In this document: piece after piece, positions 56,951 through 64,000 of the stretch | Position numbering within the stretch: the stretch's first letter is position 1 | How the letters are laid out: every line of letters starts with the position of its first letter | The notes under the pieces: model-generated | What the model was told of the DNA's origin: nothing | The model's database searches: none | The model's input: the letters and a program-made list of their open reading frames with translations, nothing else | Position numbers and translations under genes: made by a program | Assembly: GCF_030053155.1 (NCBI RefSeq) | Contig: NZ_CP125640.1 | Location: forward strand, 3,490,001-3,554,000 | Origin: Rhizobium sp. BT03 | GTDB taxonomy: Bacteria > Pseudomonadota > Alphaproteobacteria > Rhizobiales > Rhizobiaceae | Direction of reading: 5' to 3' | Length of the DNA stretch: 64,000 nucleotides

Positions 56951-58738
56951 CTACAAAACCTCCAGCACCGGGCTTTCCATCACCTTTCCCGTCACCACAT
57001 CGGCAATCCCGCGGTCCGTCTGGTGCGGGCCGGCATTGCAGGCAAGCGTTGCGCCGAAGCAGGCCTTGAAGACGCGATAAGGCGGTTTCCAGTCGACGAT
57101 TTTTTCCATGGCTTTGCGGATGCCGGCGAAGGCCGAAGCGGTGTCCTTCAGCGATGCGCCGGTCACCAGTCCGGAGAGCGGCAGCGGCAGGATCGCTTCG
57201 ATCTTTCCGTCTTTGGCGACCGCCATGCCGCCGCCGGCCGATATGACGGCGTTGGCGGCGAGCGCCATGTCGCGCGCATTGCCGCCGAAGACGGTGAGGT
57301 TGTGACTGTCATGCGAGACGGTGGTGCAGAAGGCGCCGCGCCATTCGCCCCAGCCGGTGAGGAAGCCGATGCGCGGGATGCCGTCGGCCTTGCCGTGGCG
57401 ATGGGCGACGGCGATCATGGCGCTGCCAGCCGGCGGCACGACGAACCCGTCCCTGACCTCCGTCTCCGCCTCGCCCCATTGCGTGAAGCGCGGGCGGTCG
57501 ATCGTGGCGACGCGAACGCGCTCGCCTCTCGACGGGATGCGGAAATCATCCGCGGCGAATTGCGGGAGCTTCACCGAATTTTCAAGCGGCGCCGTATCGA
57601 GCTGCTTGATATCAATCTGCATGCCGCCGTCGCGAGCGACGACGCGGCCGCTCGAGATGACCAGCCGCGCCCTGAGTTGTTCGAGGTCCTCGAAGAGCAC
57701 GATGTCGGCGCGCCGGCCAGCGGCGATAAGGCCGAGATCGGAGCGCTTCAGCCGCTCAGCGGCGTTGAAGGTCGCGGCCCTGAGCGCCCATTCCGGCTTC
57801 ATGCCGTAGCGCACCAGGCGGCGGATGACATCGTCGAGACCGCCGCTTTGGCAGAGTTCGTCGGGAAAGACGTCGTCGGTGCAGAGCGTCACGGTCGGGG
57901 GCAGGTGGCCGAGACCGTTCAGCACCGCAACGAATTCCTGCAACAGATGGTCGTGGGAGCCGCGCAGCTCGATCGTCAGGCCGGCGGCAAGTTTGGCGGC
58001 GAGGTCGACGCCGGAGGTGAGTTCGTGGTCGGAGGTGACGCCCGCTGCCATGAAGGCGTTGAGATCGGCGCCCTCGAGGCCGCGGGCGTGGCCGCAGACG
58101 AGTTTGCCGGCGGCAAGGCCGGCATTGATTATGGTGCTCATGCGCGGATCGCCGTCGATGACACCGCGCATGTTCATGACCTCGGCGACGCCGCCGACGG
58201 CGGAGGAACGCAGCATTTCGGCAATGACGGCGGCATCGAAATCGGCGCCGGCAAATTCAAGCCCCGGCGCCGACGGCACGCAGGAGGGGGCGAGCAGGAT
58301 CATGCGCAGCGGCAGTGAGCGCGCCGCCTCGACAGCCCAGCGCACGCCGTCGAGACCATGGACGTTGCCGAATTCATGCGGGTCCCAGACGATGGTGGTG
58401 ACGCCGCGCGGCAGCACGGCGCTCGCATATTCGGCCGGTGTCACCATCGAACTTTCGACATGCATGTGCGTGTCGATCAAGCCGGGTGTTGCGATGCTGC
58501 CCGCCGCATCGATGATCTCGGCCGCATCGCTCCGGCTTGCCGGGGCATGGACGCTGGCGATCAGCGCGCCGACGAGGCCGATATCGGCGTCCCGGATCAG
58601 GCCGGTCACCGCATCGAGCAGCCGGCCGCCGGTAATCAGCATGTCGAAGGGGGCGTCGCCGCGCGCGGCGGCGACGGCGCGCGCACGCAGGGCGGGCTCG
58701 TTGAGATCGGCGGGTTCCTGGCGAGGGGGGGCGTTCAT
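56951..58738 (-). CDS. ade: Adenine deaminase
   Basis: Ade converts adenine to hypoxanthine and ammonia. The 595-residue metalloenzyme has the amidohydrolase motif GLIDTHMHVESSMVTPAEYA, WDPHEFGNVHG, CTDDVFPDEL and the C-terminal Ade domain (HDSHNLTVFGGNARDMALAAN). Its ATG overlaps the stop of the nucleoside hydrolase (ATGA at 58735-58738). The pair turns purine nucleosides into salvageable bases. Confidence 0.97.
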   Translation of the reverse strand: MNAPPRQEPADLNEPALRARAVAAARGDAPFDMLITGGRLLDAVTGLIRDADIGLVGALIASVHAPASRSDAAEIIDAAGSIATPGLIDTHMHVESSMVTPAEYASAVLPRGVTTIVWDPHEFGNVHGLDGVRWAVEAARSLPLRMILLAPSCVPSAPGLEFAGADFDAAVIAEMLRSSAVGGVAEVMNMRGVIDGDPRMSTIINAGLAAGKLVCGHARGLEGADLNAFMAAGVTSDHELTSGVDLAAKLAAGLTIELRGSHDHLLQEFVAVLNGLGHLPPTVTLCTDDVFPDELCQSGGLDDVIRRLVRYGMKPEWALRAATFNAAERLKRSDLGLIAAGRRADIVLFEDLEQLRARLVISSGRVVARDGGMQIDIKQLDTAPLENSVKLPQFAADDFRIPSRGERVRVATIDRPRFTQWGEAETEVRDGFVVPPAGSAMIAVAHRHGKADGIPRIGFLTGWGEWRGAFCTTVSHDSHNLTVFGGNARDMALAANAVISAGGGMAVAKDGKIEAILPLPLSGLVTGASLKDTASAFAGIRKAMEKIVDWKPPYRVFKACFGATLACNAGPHQTDRGIADVVTGKVMESPVLEVL

Positions 58739-59655
58739 TTGCGAGCCTCGTTGACCAGGGCGCCAAGAATGATCGCGCGTGCCTTATCGGCATCGATATC
58801 GGCGGCGAATTGCGCATTGAAGGCCGCATGCGTGGCGCGAGTCTCGACGACGGTGCGGCCACGCGTCAAGGCTCCCTGCAGCTCGACGTCGATGCGCGCG
58901 GGGCGGAAGCTGACGATGTCAGGGGCGACGAAGGCGACGGCGGCGCAAGGGTCGTAGATCGCCATTCCAGGGCGGCCGCGGCTGGTGCCGATACTGACAT
59001 AACCGGAGAACATATCGGCGATCAGCTCGGCATTGGCGCCGCCGGCATTGCGCACCGGCTCGGCATCCTCCGGCCGTGCCAGCACCTTGCGGCATAGATC
59101 GAGATCGACCATGCGCAGCGGCAAGCCATGGGCGATGACGATCGACAGAGCTTCGGGGTCAGCGAGGGCGTTGAACTCGGCAGACGCCGTATGGTTGCCC
59201 GATGTGACGCCGCCGCCCATCCAGACGAGGTCGCTGATACGGGCGGCGAGATCGGGCCGGGCGAGTGCCACGGCGGCGATATTTGTGAGCGGGCCGAGCG
59301 CCAGGATGCGGTGCTGCCTCTCGCCTTCCAGCCAGCGGCACAGTGCTGCGAAAGCATCGCTTTCGGCCAGGGCCGATGCCTCCGGCAGGCTCCTGCCGAT
59401 GGTCGGAATGCCGGTTGCGCCGAGGATCGCCTGCGCGGTTTCGAGCTTGCCGAGAACCGGCATGGCGCGGCCGGTGTGGACGGGGAAGTTCCAGCCGAAG
59501 GCAGCGGCGACGCCGGCGGCATTCATCCTTACCTGCGATAGCGGCGCATTGCCGAAGATCAACGATACGCCGTCGATTTCGAATTCCGACTGTGCCACCA
59601 CCAGAATGGCGGCAATGTCGTCGAAGCCCATGTCGGTGTCGATCCAGACGCCCAT
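58735..59655 (-). CDS. Inosine/uridine-preferring nucleoside hydrolase
   Basis: The 306-residue enzyme cleaves ribonucleosides to base and ribose. The calcium-binding N-terminal motif is DTDMGFDD (residues 6-13), followed by GNAPLSQVRMNA, LALGPLTNIAAV and WMGGG. The final Asp ligand is in AIYDPCAAVAF. Specificity cannot be read directly, but the coupling with adenine deaminase favours purine nucleosides. The start at 59655 (MGVWIDTD) lies 4 bp after the transporter ATPase stop. A longer frame to 59853 overlaps that gene and is rejected. Confidence 0.94.
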   Translation of the reverse strand: MGVWIDTDMGFDDIAAILVVAQSEFEIDGVSLIFGNAPLSQVRMNAAGVAAAFGWNFPVHTGRAMPVLGKLETAQAILGATGIPTIGRSLPEASALAESDAFAALCRWLEGERQHRILALGPLTNIAAVALARPDLAARISDLVWMGGGVTSGNHTASAEFNALADPEALSIVIAHGLPLRMVDLDLCRKVLARPEDAEPVRNAGGANAELIADMFSGYVSIGTSRGRPGMAIYDPCAAVAFVAPDIVSFRPARIDVELQGALTRGRTVVETRATHAAFNAQFAADIDADKARAIILGALVNEARK

Positions 59656-59659
59656 GATG

Positions 59660-60685
59660 TCACCCGAAGCGTTTGAGGTTGGCCGCGCCGGCAACCGGCA
59701 GATCGAAGGCCAGCGCGCTGCCGATCTCGTGCGGCGGCAGGCTTGCGTCGATCTCGGCCTTGATCGGCCCAAGCGGCGTATCGAGGAGATATTCGCGGCT
59801 GTTGCCGGCAAAGGAGGTGCCGCGCACGGTACCCTGGAACGGACCGGAGCCAAGGTTCACCATGCGCGGACGCCAGGCGAGGCCCGCCGCGGCTTCCGGG
59901 ACTGGAGCGGAAAGCGCGACCGGGCCGCTCGGCGTCGCAAGCTTTCCATCCTTCAACGCGAAGACATTCTCGAAGCCGACGAAGTCGGCGACGAAGGCGG
60001 AGGCGGGCTTGTTGTAAATCTCCTCGGGCGTACCGATCTGCTCGATGCCGCCGTTCAGCATGACGACGATGCGATCGGCGAGCGCCAGGGCCTCCACCTG
60101 GTCATGGGTCACGAAGATCATGGTGACGCCGGTCTCCTTCTGCACGCGCTGCAATTCGGCGCGCATTTCCAGGCGAAGCCGGGCGTCGAGATTGGAGAGC
60201 GGCTCGTCGAGCAGCAGCACTTTCGGCTCCATCACCATCGAGCGGGCGAGGGCCACGCGCTGCTGCTGGCCGCCGGAGAGTTCGGCCGGCTTACGGCCGG
60301 CGAAGGCGGCAAGGCCGACCGATTTGAGGCCGGAGCCGACGCGGGTGTCGAGATCGGCGCCCGAGATGCCTTTGAGACGCAGGCCGAAGGCGACGTTCTC
60401 ATAGACCGTCAGATGCGGGAAAAGGGCATAGGACTGGAAGACGAGGCCGACGGTGCGCTTGTTGGCGGAGACGCGGGTGATATCGGCGCCGTCGAGGCTG
60501 ATGCGGCCGGAGGTGGGCGTCAGCAGGCCGGCGATAGCGCGCATCGTCGTCGTCTTGCCGCAGCCGGAAGGGCCGAGAAGGGCGACGAGTTCGCCTTTGC
60601 TGATCGTAAGGTCGAGCTCCTTCACCGCGACCGTATCGCCATAGCTGAGCGTCAGCTTGTCGAGTTGAAGATAGGCATCAGACAT
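59660..60685 (-). CDS. ABC transporter ATP-binding protein, PotA type
   Basis: The 341-residue ATPase has Walker A GPSGCGKTTTMR, Q-loop VFQSYALFPHLTVYENVAF, signature LSGGQQQRVALARS, Walker B VLLLDEPLSNLD and a C-terminal TOBE domain. It is of the spermidine/putrescine/iron type. It overlaps the permease gene upstream by 8 bp and is followed by nucleoside hydrolase and ade. Confidence 0.94.
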   Translation of the reverse strand: MSDAYLQLDKLTLSYGDTVAVKELDLTISKGELVALLGPSGCGKTTTMRAIAGLLTPTSGRISLDGADITRVSANKRTVGLVFQSYALFPHLTVYENVAFGLRLKGISGADLDTRVGSGLKSVGLAAFAGRKPAELSGGQQQRVALARSMVMEPKVLLLDEPLSNLDARLRLEMRAELQRVQKETGVTMIFVTHDQVEALALADRIVVMLNGGIEQIGTPEEIYNKPASAFVADFVGFENVFALKDGKLATPSGPVALSAPVPEAAAGLAWRPRMVNLGSGPFQGTVRGTSFAGNSREYLLDTPLGPIKAEIDASLPPHEIGSALAFDLPVAGAANLKRFG

Positions 60686-61457
60686 AACGCGAGAATCCCA
60701 GGAAACGTTCGGCGAGGAAGACGATGCCGATGGAAAGAAAGGCGAGAAGGGCGGAGAGCGCCGCAATGGACGGATCGTAGGTGGTTTCCATGTAGCCCAG
60801 CATGTCGATCGGCAGCGTCCGGATGCCGGGACCGGAAAGGAAGAGGGAGACAGGCACCTGGTTGAAGCTGGTGACGAAGCCGAGGATGAAGGCGGCCAGA
60901 ATGCCGCCGCGGATATTCGGCATCACCACGCGGAAGAAGGCGCCGAGCCTGGAGGAGCCGAGCAGTACGGCGGCCTCCTCGATATCCGAGCGCAGATTGT
61001 CGAGGCTCGCCGAGACGACGCGCACGGCATAGGGCAGCACCAGGGCCGTATGGGCAAAGAAGAGCGCGAGCGTGATGTTGAAGCCGAAGGGCACGACGAG
61101 ATAACGCAAGAGCGCCAGGCCGACGATGATGCCGGGCACGATGATCGGCAGCGAGACGATGGTGCGCACGGTTTCGGCCGCCGGTAGCCGGTAGCGCGAC
61201 AGCGCGTAGGCGGCCGGGATGCCGAGAACAAGGGCTGCGAGCGTTCCGAAGACGGCGAGGAACATCGACATGGCGAAACTGTCGCGGAAACTCTCGACGG
61301 TAAACACCTTCATGACCCAGCGCAGCGACAGTCCCTGCGGCGGGAAGGCCAGCGTATCGCCTGCCGACAGCGAAGCGGCGATAATGATCAGGAAGGGGCC
61401 GATCAGAAAGACCAGCAGCAGGAAGAGCACGATGGGTGAAAACAGGCGCAGGGTCAT
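60678..61457 (-). CDS. ABC transporter permease, PotC type
   Basis: The 259-residue membrane protein has six hydrophobic segments and the EAA-like loop EEAAVLLGSSRLGAFFRVVMPNIRGGI before the last two. It pairs with the second permease upstream, whose stop overlaps its ATG by 4 bp (61454-61457). Confidence 0.94.
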   Translation of the reverse strand: MTLRLFSPIVLFLLLVFLIGPFLIIIAASLSAGDTLAFPPQGLSLRWVMKVFTVESFRDSFAMSMFLAVFGTLAALVLGIPAAYALSRYRLPAAETVRTIVSLPIIVPGIIVGLALLRYLVVPFGFNITLALFFAHTALVLPYAVRVVSASLDNLRSDIEEAAVLLGSSRLGAFFRVVMPNIRGGILAAFILGFVTSFNQVPVSLFLSGPGIRTLPIDMLGYMETTYDPSIAALSALLAFLSIGIVFLAERFLGFSRYV

Positions 61458-62281
61458 CGGCGGCTCCTCGCCGTCGCAAGCCGTTTCAGCAGGATATTGG
61501 CGGCAAAGCTCATGATGATCAGAATGAAGGCGATGACGCTTGCCGAGACGAAATCATTGGCAACGGAGACCTGCTGATACAGCAGCGTTTCCAGCATCAG
61601 CACCTTGGAGCCGCCAAGCACGGCAGGAGTGATATAGGCGGTCAGCGATCCGGTGAAGACAAGCGTGCCGCCGACGACGAGGCCTTCCCTGGTCAGCGGC
61701 AGGATGACCTTCCAGAAGACCTGGAACCAGTTGGCGCCAAGCACGCGGGCAGCTGGAATCGCATCCTTCGGCATGTTTTCGAGCGCACTGATCAAGGAAA
61801 GTATCATCAGCGGCAGAAAGAGTTGCAGGAGACCGATGAAGACAGCGGTCTCGGTGAACAGCAGCCGCAGCGGCTCGGCGCTGAGGCCGAGGCCCGTTAT
61901 CGCCTGGTTGACGATGCCGGTGCGGCCGAGAATGACGATCCAGGCATAGGTGCGCGCCACCGGAGAGATCATCAGCGGCAGGGTGACGAGGCCGATCATG
62001 CGACCCTTGCCCTTCGCCGGCAGGTTGACGATGGCGAAGGCCGCGGCATAACCGATGACCGCCGAAACGGCGGTGACTTCGAGACCGAGCCGGAAGCTGC
62101 GCAGGAAAACGGTGCGGTTCAGCGTCTCGGAAAAGAAACCGGCATAGGCCGACAATGTCCAGCCGCCGCCGGCAAGGAAGCCCTCCGACAACAGGACCGC
62201 GACGGGTAGCAGGAAGACCACGGTCGCAAAGACCGCTGCCGGCAAGGCCAGCGCCAGGGCTTCTGCGCGGTTCTGGAACAT
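61454..62281 (-). CDS. ABC transporter permease, PotB type
   Basis: The 275-residue permease has six hydrophobic segments and the coupling loop PKDAIPAARVLGANWFQVFWKVILPLTREG. The ATG at 62281 has AAAGG 7 bases upstream and is preferred; an ATG at 62341 would add 20 residues. The binding-protein gene ends 67 bp upstream of this start. Confidence 0.93.
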   Translation of the reverse strand: MFQNRAEALALALPAAVFATVVFLLPVAVLLSEGFLAGGGWTLSAYAGFFSETLNRTVFLRSFRLGLEVTAVSAVIGYAAAFAIVNLPAKGKGRMIGLVTLPLMISPVARTYAWIVILGRTGIVNQAITGLGLSAEPLRLLFTETAVFIGLLQLFLPLMILSLISALENMPKDAIPAARVLGANWFQVFWKVILPLTREGLVVGGTLVFTGSLTAYITPAVLGGSKVLMLETLLYQQVSVANDFVSASVIAFILIIMSFAANILLKRLATARSRR

Positions 62282-62348
62282 GAGGCGCCTTTCGAGCGAA
62301 CAGAGGATGGTCCCGGCAGAGGGGCCGGGGCCGGTTCTCATGCAGGCC

Positions 62349-63371
62349 TTACCGGCTGACCTTTTCGTTCCAGCTCTTCAGCCAGCCGGCGCGATTGTCG
62401 AGGGCGACGGCCGAAGGGATCAGCTTGAGGCTCCTGGCGGTTTCATCGCCATAGGTGAGATTGTTGGCGGCGGCTTCGGACAGCTTGACCTCGCTGTTGG
62501 CGGGGCTGTCGACCAGCTTTTCGGCGAGCTTGGTCTGGATGTCGGTCGAAAGCCAGAAATCCATGAACTGCAAGGCGAGATCCTGGTTCTTCGAACCCTT
62601 GGTCAGCACCAGCACGTTCATGCCGCCGGTCTGCCCCTCTTTCGGCGTCGCCCAGGCGACGGGCACGTCGAGCTTGGTGAAGCCCGCCCAGGAGAAACGG
62701 CCGATCGGTGCTGCCCAGATCTCCTCCTGCTGCATCAGCTGCACGAGCTGCGAGGATTTTTCGTAGAAGGTGACGATGTCGTCCTTCTTCTCGCCCAGCG
62801 CCTCGATCGGTCCCTTCAGATCCGGCGTGTCCTTGCCGAGCGCCTGGCCGAGCATATAGAGCGCCGGCGGGCCCTGGTTTGTGGTGACGTTGGGGAAGGC
62901 GACATGGCCGACATATTCCGGCTTCAGGAGATCGGCCCAGGATTCGATCTTCATCTTGTCGGAACGATAGGCGATCGAGGTTGCGTAGAAGGTATAGCCG
63001 ACGCTCATGCCGTCGCCGTTCGGATCCTTGGCGACGCCGTAAAGCTTGGCGAAATTGGCGAGTTTAGCGGTGTCGATCTTGTCGATCAGGCCGGCACGCG
63101 ATGCGGCCAGCGCATCGGCCATGGAAACGGCAGCGAGATCGACGACGGGATTGGCCTTGTTGGCCTCCATCTTGGCCAGACGCTCGACGCTGTTGCCGGT
63201 CTCGACCACCAGCTTGCAGCCGCATTGGGCTTCGAAGGGATCGTAGACCAGCGCTTTGAAATCATCCTGCGCAAAGGCATAGACGGAAATGGTCAGTGTG
63301 CGGTCCGCTGCGGCTGCTCCGAGCGGAGACAGTGCGGCGAGTGCTGCCGAGGCAATGAGCGCTTTTTTCAT
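62349..63371 (-). CDS. ABC transporter extracellular substrate-binding protein (PotD-like)
   Basis: The 340-residue periplasmic protein has a signal peptide (MKKALIASAALAALSPLGAA, cleaved before DRTLTISVYAF). It is a type II periplasmic binding fold of the spermidine/putrescine/thiamine/iron group, with YDPFEAQCGCKLVVETGNS, SVGYTFYATSIAYRSDKM and LQFMDFWLSTDIQTKLAEKL. Two Cys (CGC) near residue 50 could bind metal or form a disulfide. Operon context suggests a nucleoside-related ligand, which would be unusual for this fold. Confidence 0.92.
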   Translation of the reverse strand: MKKALIASAALAALSPLGAAAADRTLTISVYAFAQDDFKALVYDPFEAQCGCKLVVETGNSVERLAKMEANKANPVVDLAAVSMADALAASRAGLIDKIDTAKLANFAKLYGVAKDPNGDGMSVGYTFYATSIAYRSDKMKIESWADLLKPEYVGHVAFPNVTTNQGPPALYMLGQALGKDTPDLKGPIEALGEKKDDIVTFYEKSSQLVQLMQQEEIWAAPIGRFSWAGFTKLDVPVAWATPKEGQTGGMNVLVLTKGSKNQDLALQFMDFWLSTDIQTKLAEKLVDSPANSEVKLSEAAANNLTYGDETARSLKLIPSAVALDNRAGWLKSWNEKVSR

Positions 63372-63372
63372 C

Positions 63373-64000
63373 TTACATGTTCTCCATCTCTGAGGTTTTT
63401 GGTGCCGGGCTCACGGGCCCGGATGATTGGCGGACGATCAGTTGCATGGGGACACGGTCGATCTCGGCGGTCACGAGCATGCCCTGCCGGATGCTGCTTG
63501 CTCTTATGGTATCCACCAGCGCCGACACGGCAATTCCGGCAATAGCGTCCATGTCCATGCGAACCGTCGTCAGAGACGGCGTGACAACAGGCGACCAGAT
63601 GAGATCGTCGAAGCCGGTGACGCTGACGTCGGCGGGAATGTTGACGCCGGCTTGCTGCAACTCCGTCAACGCGCGCAGCGCCTGCAGATCGGAGAGGGCT
63701 GCGAAAGCGGTGAATCCCTGCCTCACCCTTTCGGCGAGTCCAAGCGGACAGCCGCTGCCCCCATCCCGCTCCAGCTTGTCGATCCACAGGGTTTCAGCAT
63801 GCATGCCGGGACGCAGGCCGGAGCGGATGCCGCCGGCGCGGTCGTTCTGGACGCTGGATTCCTGATTGTTGCCGATGATGAGAATGCGGCGATGGCCGAG
63901 GCCGGCAAGATGGCCGGCGATTTCGCAGCCGCCCTGCCAATGGTCGGCGGAAACGGTGTTGCCCGGCGTCGAAGGGGTGTCGATGACGGCGATTGGGCAG
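63373..64000 (-). CDS. LacI-family transcriptional regulator, 5' end outside the window
   Basis: Visible are about 209 C-terminal residues of a LacI/GalR-type protein: PIAVIDTPSTPGNTVSADHW, GLGHRRILIIGNN, GFTAFAALSDLQALRALTEL, NIPADVSVTGFDDLIWSPVVTPSLTTVRMDM. The last is the typical LacI sugar/purine-binding pattern. The HTH lies beyond the right edge. It ends 1 bp before the binding-protein start codon, so it is probably in the same operon. The effector may be a nucleoside or purine. Confidence 0.92.
   Translation of the reverse strand, partial: CPIAVIDTPSTPGNTVSADHWQGGCEIAGHLAGLGHRRILIIGNNQESSVQNDRAGGIRSGLRPGMHAETLWIDKLERDGGSGCPLGLAERVRQGFTAFAALSDLQALRALTELQQAGVNIPADVSVTGFDDLIWSPVVTPSLTTVRMDMDAIAGIAVSALVDTIRASSIRQGMLVTAEIDRVPMQLIVRQSSGPVSPAPKTSEMENM

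Overview
The window looks like chromosomal DNA of a fast-growing Rhizobium (R. etli / R. leguminosarum type). The evidence is the GC-rich alphaproteobacterial coding style, an sqdBDC sulfolipid operon, pobA with an AraC-type regulator, a cobalamin-riboswitch-controlled cbtBA locus, an alphaproteobacterial serC leader RNA, and several families of dispersed rhizobial palindromic repeats (RIME-like). No phage, insertion sequence or CRISPR array was found. The naming to genus is inference from gene content.

Layout: 1-5.3 kb holds an AbrB/VapB-type antitoxin (partial), ruvC, a chemoreceptor, a luciferase-like monooxygenase and the YebC regulator. 5.4-9.1 kb holds a stress-type FMN-binding protein, an exported metallo-beta-lactamase-fold protein, YmdB, 5-formyl-THF cyclo-ligase and an Ala-rich orphan. 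9.2-12.4 kb is the sulfolipid operon sqdB-sqdD-sqdC, split by a palindromic repeat. 12.5-24 kb is a cell-envelope and housekeeping block: ybgC-tolQRAB-pal-cpoB, tilS (with a palindromic repeat inside its reading frame), ftsH and glmM. After a repeat-filled spacer come an outer-membrane beta-barrel gene behind an exact CtrA-type site, then serC-serA, mnmA and tRNA-Met.

31-47 kb is more accessory. It holds small ORFs, a VCBS-domain protein without a signal peptide, a branched-chain/aromatic-type ABC transporter (livKHMGF order) directly downstream of pobA, the divergent pobR, a phosphoketolase-acetate kinase pair, a GGDEF-EAL protein, and the cobalt locus (histidine phosphatase-like gene, B12 riboswitch, cbtB, cbtA, unknown exported protein). 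48-57 kb holds a sulfite-oxidase-like molybdoenzyme, a DctB/DctD-like two-component pair next to a tripartite tricarboxylate transporter (tctCBA), and an M20 amidohydrolase. 57-64 kb is an apparent purine-nucleoside salvage operon on the minus strand: LacI regulator, Pot-type ABC transporter, nucleoside hydrolase, adenine deaminase.

Points most worth a second look: the palindromic element translated inside tilS; the GAFPGA variant of the sigma54-contact loop in the DctD-like regulator and the lack of an ATG for its partner kinase; the unknown protein at the end of the B12-riboswitch operon; the pairing of PobA with an aromatic-type ABC transporter; the Pot-type transporter tied to purine salvage; and a perfect TTAA-N7-TTAAC site in front of the outer-membrane protein. 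I saw no single cluster that clearly forms a wholly new system.
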